A stretch of 8,702 bases of DNA. Source: Verrucomicrobiota bacterium (GTDB taxonomy: Bacteria; Verrucomicrobiota; Verrucomicrobiia; Opitutales; Opitutaceae). The stretch lies in the NCBI GenBank assembly GCA_023430565.1, contig JAEZAD010000018.1, forward strand, positions 1-8,702, read 5' to 3'. The position numbers and the translations under genes are program-made. The notes under the pieces are model-generated. The model ran no database searches, was not told where the DNA came from, and saw only the letters and a list, made by a program, of their open reading frames with translations. How positions within the stretch are numbered: the stretch's first letter is position 1; the number at the start of each line of letters is the position of its first letter. Below are positions 5,651-8,702 of the stretch, one piece after another.

Positions 5651-6892
5651 ATGCCAAGCCGCCCGTCCGAACGCGTCCTCCTGCTGGTCCTCGCTGCGAT
5701 TCAGTTCACCCACATCATGGACTTCATGGTCATGATGCCGCTCGCGCCCCAGCTGATGCGCGAGTTGGACCTTGGAGCCGGGCAATTCAGTGCTCTCGTC
5801 GCAGCCTACTCGATCGCGGCGGGTGTGGTGGGCTTGTTGAGTGCGCCGTTCATCGATCGTTTCGATCGCCGCACGCTGCTGCTGTGGGTTTATGCCGGAT
5901 TCACCGTCGCCACCCTGCTCTGCGGGCTCGCGTCCAATGCCCATACTCTCCTGCTGGCCCGTGCCCTCGGTGGCGCGTTTGGCGGCGTCTCCGGCTCGCT
6001 GTGTCTCGCGATCGTGAGCGACCTCGTTCCGCCAGAACGCCGCGCGGCCGGTATCGGCATTATCATGACGGCGTTTGCGTTCGCCGCGGCCATTGGTGTG
6101 CCGGTCGGTTTGCAACTCGCGCTGCACTTCGGGTGGCGTTCGCCGTTCACTTTCCTCGCGGCGTTCGCGACGGTGGTGTGGGCGTTGACGTTCCGCCTGA
6201 TGCCTCCGGTGCGCGGACACCTCCAGACTGGCGTCAACAAAGGCCAGGCTTTTCGCGAGTTGTTGCGCGACGCCAATGCGGGGCGCGGGATTCTTTTCAT
6301 GGCCGTCATGGTGCTCGGCCATTTCAGCATCATTCCCCTGCTCTCTCCGCATCTGGTGGGCGATCTGGCCCTGCCGGAAAAATATCTCTCGCTGGTCTAT
6401 TTCATCGGCGGCGTCGCGAGCGTCCTGACCGCGCCACGCGTGGGACGCTTCGCGGATCGCCACGGGCGCCAGCGCGTCTTCACCTACATGGTGATCGCGG
6501 CGTGCGTGATCACGCTCACGATCGCGAACGCCGGCCCGCTGCCGGCTTGGGCGACCCTGGTGCTGGCGGGTTTGTTTTTCGTTTTCGCGAGCGGGCGCTT
6601 CGTTCCTGGGCAGGCGATCGTGACCCTCGCGGTGCCATCGTCCCGGCGCGGGGCGTTCCTGAGCCTGACGAGTTGCGCGCGCGATCTGGCGTCAGGCATC
6701 AGTTCGACGCTGGGCGGCTGGGTCGTGGTCAAACAGCCGAACGGGCAGCTGCTCCATTTCAACTGGCTCGGTTGGATCGCCGTCGCCGCCGGGCTGCTGA
6801 GCATCGCGGTCGCGCGCACGGTCCGCGTGAACGACACCGGCGCGCCTTCGCCCTTGCTCGATCTCAAGGGTGAACCGCAACCGGCAAGCTAG
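5651..6892 (+). CDS. MFS transporter, drug/sugar efflux type (DHA1/AraJ-like)
   Basis: A 413-residue inner-membrane secondary transporter that probably exports a small molecule by proton antiport. About 12 hydrophobic segments are visible. TM1 (8-31) carries HIMDFMVMMPLAPQL, as in DHA1/AraJ-like exporters. The TM2-TM3 loop holds motif A in the form DRFDRRTLL (69-77), and the equivalent loop of the second half is GRFADRHGRQRV (265-276). TM5 has GVPVGLQL (149-156), a motif-C-like stretch. A longer cytoplasmic linker follows TM6 (about 185-212). The start at 5651 (MPSRPSERVLLL) sits directly before TM1; the longer frame from 5558 adds an Arg-rich non-domain stretch. The stop is 8 bases before palindrome copy 3, and the gene converges on the glycosidase. 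Family certain; substrate not predictable. Nothing nearby identifies the cargo. Confidence 0.92.
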   Translation: MPSRPSERVLLLVLAAIQFTHIMDFMVMMPLAPQLMRELDLGAGQFSALVAAYSIAAGVVGLLSAPFIDRFDRRTLLLWVYAGFTVATLLCGLASNAHTLLLARALGGAFGGVSGSLCLAIVSDLVPPERRAAGIGIIMTAFAFAAAIGVPVGLQLALHFGWRSPFTFLAAFATVVWALTFRLMPPVRGHLQTGVNKGQAFRELLRDANAGRGILFMAVMVLGHFSIIPLLSPHLVGDLALPEKYLSLVYFIGGVASVLTAPRVGRFADRHGRQRVFTYMVIAACVITLTIANAGPLPAWATLVLAGLFFVFASGRFVPGQAIVTLAVPSSRRGAFLSLTSCARDLASGISSTLGGWVVVKQPNGQLLHFNWLGWIAVAAGLLSIAVARTVRVNDTGAPSPLLDLKGEPQPAS

Positions 6893-6900
6893 CCACGGAG

Positions 6901-6990
6901 TTCAGCGCAAAGCCGCAAAGGGCCGCAAAGCGCGCGAAGATCTTCTATTTTCTTTGCGCCCCTTCGCCCGCTTCGCGTCTTCGCGCTTAA
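6901..6990 (+). repeat. REP-like interspersed palindrome, copy 3
   Basis: Left arm TTCAGCGCAAAGCCGCAAAG, right arm ending CGCTTCGCGTCTTCGCGCTT. It lies between two convergent stops, 8 bases after the MFS gene and 16 bases before the end of the glycosidase. Orientation is the same as copies 1, 2 and 4. Chance open frames cross it and would translate as Arg/Phe/Ala-rich low-complexity peptide; these are not genes. Confidence 0.88.
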
Positions 6991-7006
6991 CTCCTCCGGC
7001 TCGACG

Positions 7007-8158
7007 TCACCGACTCACCGCCGCGCCGACGCCAGTGACGAAGCGAACGTAGTCGAACTCCGCCTCCAAATAAGGCGTGCCGTCGCCGCGAAACACATCG
7101 TGATGCCACGGCTTCGGTTCAGCCGTGTAGTTTTGTTTCCACGTTTCCCACGGATAAATCGTCTGCGATTTGCCGTCGACGAGCCCCCAGTGAAAGGCAC
7201 CCACGCTGGCTCGCTTCAGATCGCCGAGCACCGGATCGAACCGGCTGCCGGCGCCGCGCGCCATATATTCCGTGCACCAGATCGGCCGGTCGAACGTCCC
7301 TTTCATTTCCGCCACCTGCCTCGCCATGTTTTCCGGGGCGGCGTAGTTGTGGAAGCTGATGACATCCGAGTTCGCCAACATGAACTGATAAATGGGCGGA
7401 TTGCGTTTCCATCCATCGTAGTCGAGCCAGACGCCCGCGGTGAGCGGCTGCGACGGCTCGACCTCGCGCGCCCAGCGAAAGGCTTTTTCGAGCAACGTGA
7501 GCGCGGCGGCGGCTTTGTTCGGCAGCTCGATGCCGCCGTAAGCTTCTGTGTTGGGGTTATCCGGCTCGTTGAACAAATCCCAACCGAGGATGCGCGGATC
7601 GTCCTTGAAGTGGCGCAGCACGCCTTGCACGTAGGGCTTCAGCGCTTCATGCCGCGCGGGATCGCGCAGAATCTCGCGACCCGGCGATTGCACCCAGCCG
7701 CTGTTGTGAATGAACGGACGCGGTGGCCGCTGCTGCCCGAGATACGGGTGCGGGTCCCACACGCCGTCGAAAAACACGAAGAGGATCTTGATTTGGTGAC
7801 GCTCCGCCACCTCGAGAAAGCGGTCGATCCGCTGCAGGAAGCCGGGCGCATCCTGCTGCCAGAGCAGATCGTGCAGGAAAACGCGCATGGCGTTGAAGCC
7901 GATCTCCGAGGCCCAGCCGAATTCCTGATCGATCGTCTCCACATCGAACGTCGCCGCCTGCCACATCTCGAGTTGGTTGATCGCCGTGCGCGGGACGTAG
8001 TTCGCACCCACCGGCCAGGTGTGCTCGGCCGCCCAAGCGTTGGCGCGCGCCTCGGTCCAGCGACCTGGAACGGTCAGATTCGCCGCGACACCGATGGCCG
8101 GCACAAACGTGCACAACACCCAGCCGGCGAGATGAAGGAGAGAACGTAGCTTTGCCAT
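7007..8158 (-). CDS. Secreted clan GH-A glycoside hydrolase (GH5/cellulase-like)
   Basis: A 383-residue exported enzyme predicted to hydrolyse a beta-linked polysaccharide by the retaining double-displacement mechanism. MAKLRSLLHLAGWVLCTFVPAIGVAA is a signal peptide with likely cleavage near AIGVAA-N (26/27). The rest is a single (beta/alpha)8 barrel: GANYVPRTAINQLEMW (51-66), EIGFNAMRVFLHDLLW (85-100), IKILFVFFDGVWD (123-135), ILGWDLFNEPDN (190-201) with the acid/base Glu198 in the NEP motif, DVISFHNY (265-272), and PIWCTEYMAR (292-301) with the nucleophile Glu297. No carbohydrate-binding module, linker or anchor is seen. Similar proteins are often labelled cellulase or 1,4-beta-xylanase, but the sequence does not fix the substrate or the exact GH family. 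The start at 8158 gives a complete signal peptide; no clear ribosome binding site. Stands alone, with the mutS-tail repeat upstream. Confidence 0.88.
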   Translation of the reverse strand: MAKLRSLLHLAGWVLCTFVPAIGVAANLTVPGRWTEARANAWAAEHTWPVGANYVPRTAINQLEMWQAATFDVETIDQEFGWASEIGFNAMRVFLHDLLWQQDAPGFLQRIDRFLEVAERHQIKILFVFFDGVWDPHPYLGQQRPPRPFIHNSGWVQSPGREILRDPARHEALKPYVQGVLRHFKDDPRILGWDLFNEPDNPNTEAYGGIELPNKAAAALTLLEKAFRWAREVEPSQPLTAGVWLDYDGWKRNPPIYQFMLANSDVISFHNYAAPENMARQVAEMKGTFDRPIWCTEYMARGAGSRFDPVLGDLKRASVGAFHWGLVDGKSQTIYPWETWKQNYTAEPKPWHHDVFRGDGTPYLEAEFDYVRFVTGVGAAVSR

Positions 8159-8220
8159 ATCGGGGAGGAGTTTGGGTTGCAGATCGAGAATGTCAGTCCC
8201 GCGGCCGCGCAGGCATCGCG

Positions 8221-8349
8221 CCCGCCGACGACTCGCAGCTCAGCCTGTTATAACCGGCGTTCAGCGCAAAGACGCAAAGGACCGCAAAGTTCCCGAAGAT
8301 CCTCCGTCTCCTTGGCGCTCCTTCGCCTTCTTCGCGTCTTCGCGCTTAA
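8221..8349 (+). repeat. Right copy of 129 bp direct repeat (displaced mutS 3' end plus palindrome)
   Basis: Partner of 1183-1311 at a constant offset of 7038. It starts with codons for P-A-D-D-S-Q-L-S-L-L and TAA, the exact MutS tail. The two base differences within those codons and the stop (CTG/CTC, CTA/TTA) are both synonymous. The upstream bases (8159-8220) are not mutS-like, and no MutS body can be read here, so it is a 3' fragment only. It ends 8 bases before the DAHP synthase stop, pointing toward it. Read as island borders, this would be the original mutS end displaced ~7 kb from the gene. Confidence 0.88.
8260..8349 (+). repeat. REP-like interspersed palindrome, copy 4
   Basis: Left arm TTCAGCGCAAAGACGCAAAG, right arm ending CTTCTTCGCGTCTTCGCGCT. 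It lies next to the 3' end of the DAHP synthase gene and is part of the direct repeat shared with the mutS end. Arm pairing looks better preserved here than in copy 1: several differences restore the family-typical AAAG where copy 1 has GAAG. Confidence 0.88.
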
Positions 8350-8357
8350 CTTGGCAT

Positions 8358-8702
8358 TCACTTCCGTCGCAGCGCCCAGAGGGCCTTCGCCTGCGCAATC
8401 GTCTTCGTCAGCACTTCAGGCGTGAGCGACTGTTTCGGATCGTCGCCGATGCCCTTCGCCGGTTCGACGTGCGCTTCGATGCACAACCCGTCCGCACCAT
8501 ACGCCACCGCCGCCAGCGCCGCCGCCGGCACATACGATGCCTTCCCGACCGAATGCGAGGGATCGACGACCACGGGCGCCCACGTCTTCTCCTTCAACAG
8601 CGGCGTGATGCTTTCGTCCGGATGATTCCGATAACCGTCGAGCGTCGGCGTGGTGCCGCGCGGACAGAGGATCACATTCGGATTCCCAAACGCCGCGATA
8701 TA
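8358..8702 (-). CDS. aroF: 3-deoxy-7-phosphoheptulonate (DAHP) synthase, C-terminal part
   Basis: DAHP synthase joins phosphoenolpyruvate and erythrose 4-phosphate, the first step of the shikimate pathway to aromatic amino acids. The C-terminal 114 residues are present; the 5' part lies beyond the right edge. Numbered from the edge: NPNVILCPRG (8-16), GYRNHPDESITPLLKE (23-38), PVVVDPSHSVG (43-53) with the metal-ligand His50, GADGLCIEAHVEP (69-81) with the metal-ligand Glu76, and GIGDDPKQSL (84-93) with the ligand Asp. This pattern fits the type I-beta (B. subtilis/Thermotoga AroF) class. The related KDO-8-phosphate synthase was considered; the EAHVEPxxxxxDxxQSL stretch fits DAHP synthase better. 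The GTG at 8675 is internal, not a start, since the family sequence continues to the edge. Symbol given by family convention. Confidence 0.9.
   Translation of the reverse strand, partial: YIAAFGNPNVILCPRGTTPTLDGYRNHPDESITPLLKEKTWAPVVVDPSHSVGKASYVPAAALAAVAYGADGLCIEAHVEPAKGIGDDPKQSLTPEVLTKTIAQAKALWALRRK

Noticed and set aside
5594..6463. 289-codon minus-strand open frame opposite the MFS gene
   Set aside because: Antisense shadow of a GC-rich gene: low-complexity Arg/Gln/Glu-rich product, while the plus strand encodes clear membrane segments and MFS motifs.
7100..8149. 349-codon plus-strand open frame opposite the glycosidase
   Set aside because: Antisense shadow: Arg-rich, no fold signature. 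The minus strand shows a signal peptide and both catalytic glutamates.
1312..8220. Integrase, transposase or IS ends for the putative island
   Set aside because: None of the recognisable genes is a recombinase, and I found no terminal inverted repeats at the edges, so no complete mobile element is annotated.
8358..8702. KDO-8-phosphate synthase (kdsA) as identity of the right-edge gene
   Set aside because: The two families are related, but the EAHVEP...D..QSLTPE ending and the RNHPDESITPLLK stretch fit type I-beta DAHP synthase better.

Overview
The window reads as chromosomal DNA from a GC-rich Gram-negative bacterium, most likely a verrucomicrobium of the Opitutaceae type. The clues are indirect: high GC, a PEP-CTERM surface protein beside a LuxR-type regulator, a secreted clan GH-A glycosidase, and a family of ~90 bp imperfect palindromes (arms like GCGCAAAGACGC / GCGTCTTCGCGC) scattered between genes. 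The placement rests on recall, not on a marker gene. I see no clear Shine-Dalgarno in front of most starts, so starts were chosen from protein features.

Layout. The left end holds the C-terminal 404 residues of MutS (+). Next come a flavin-dependent luciferase-like oxidoreductase (+), a compact alpha/beta hydrolase (-), a short decayed stub that looks like an amidohydrolase C-terminus (-), a LuxR-type regulator (+), a PEP-CTERM exported protein (+), an MFS exporter (+) and a secreted glycoside hydrolase (-). The right end holds the C-terminal 114 residues of a DAHP synthase (-). Palindromic repeats sit after mutS, between the oxidoreductase and the hydrolase, between the MFS gene and the glycosidase, and beside the DAHP synthase stop. 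Each adjoins at least one gene 3' end.

Most notable observation: the last 33 bases of mutS, its stop codon, the short spacer and the adjoining palindrome (1183-1311) recur without gaps at 8221-8349, directly next to the 3' end of the DAHP synthase gene. I count 115 of 129 bases identical. The second copy still encodes PADDSQLSLL-stop, the MutS tail with its beta-clamp-binding motif. All six complete genes therefore lie inside a ~6.9 kb segment bounded by a 129 bp direct repeat that contains the 3' end of mutS. The simplest reading is an ancestral convergent pair, mutS -> palindrome <- DAHP synthase, into which the accessory segment was inserted. No integrase or transposase is visible, so the mechanism (site-specific insertion, recombination between repeats, or movement of a repeat carrying the mutS tail) is open.

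How the genes work together: mutS (mismatch repair) and the DAHP synthase (shikimate pathway entry) are housekeeping genes. The inner genes look like independent accessory functions: redox/flavin chemistry, esterase-like hydrolysis, export, a surface protein and polysaccharide attack. Only the LuxR/PEP-CTERM pair has an arrangement that suggests a regulator with its target. I found no CRISPR array, tRNA, rRNA or complete mobile element, and no clearly new multi-gene system.
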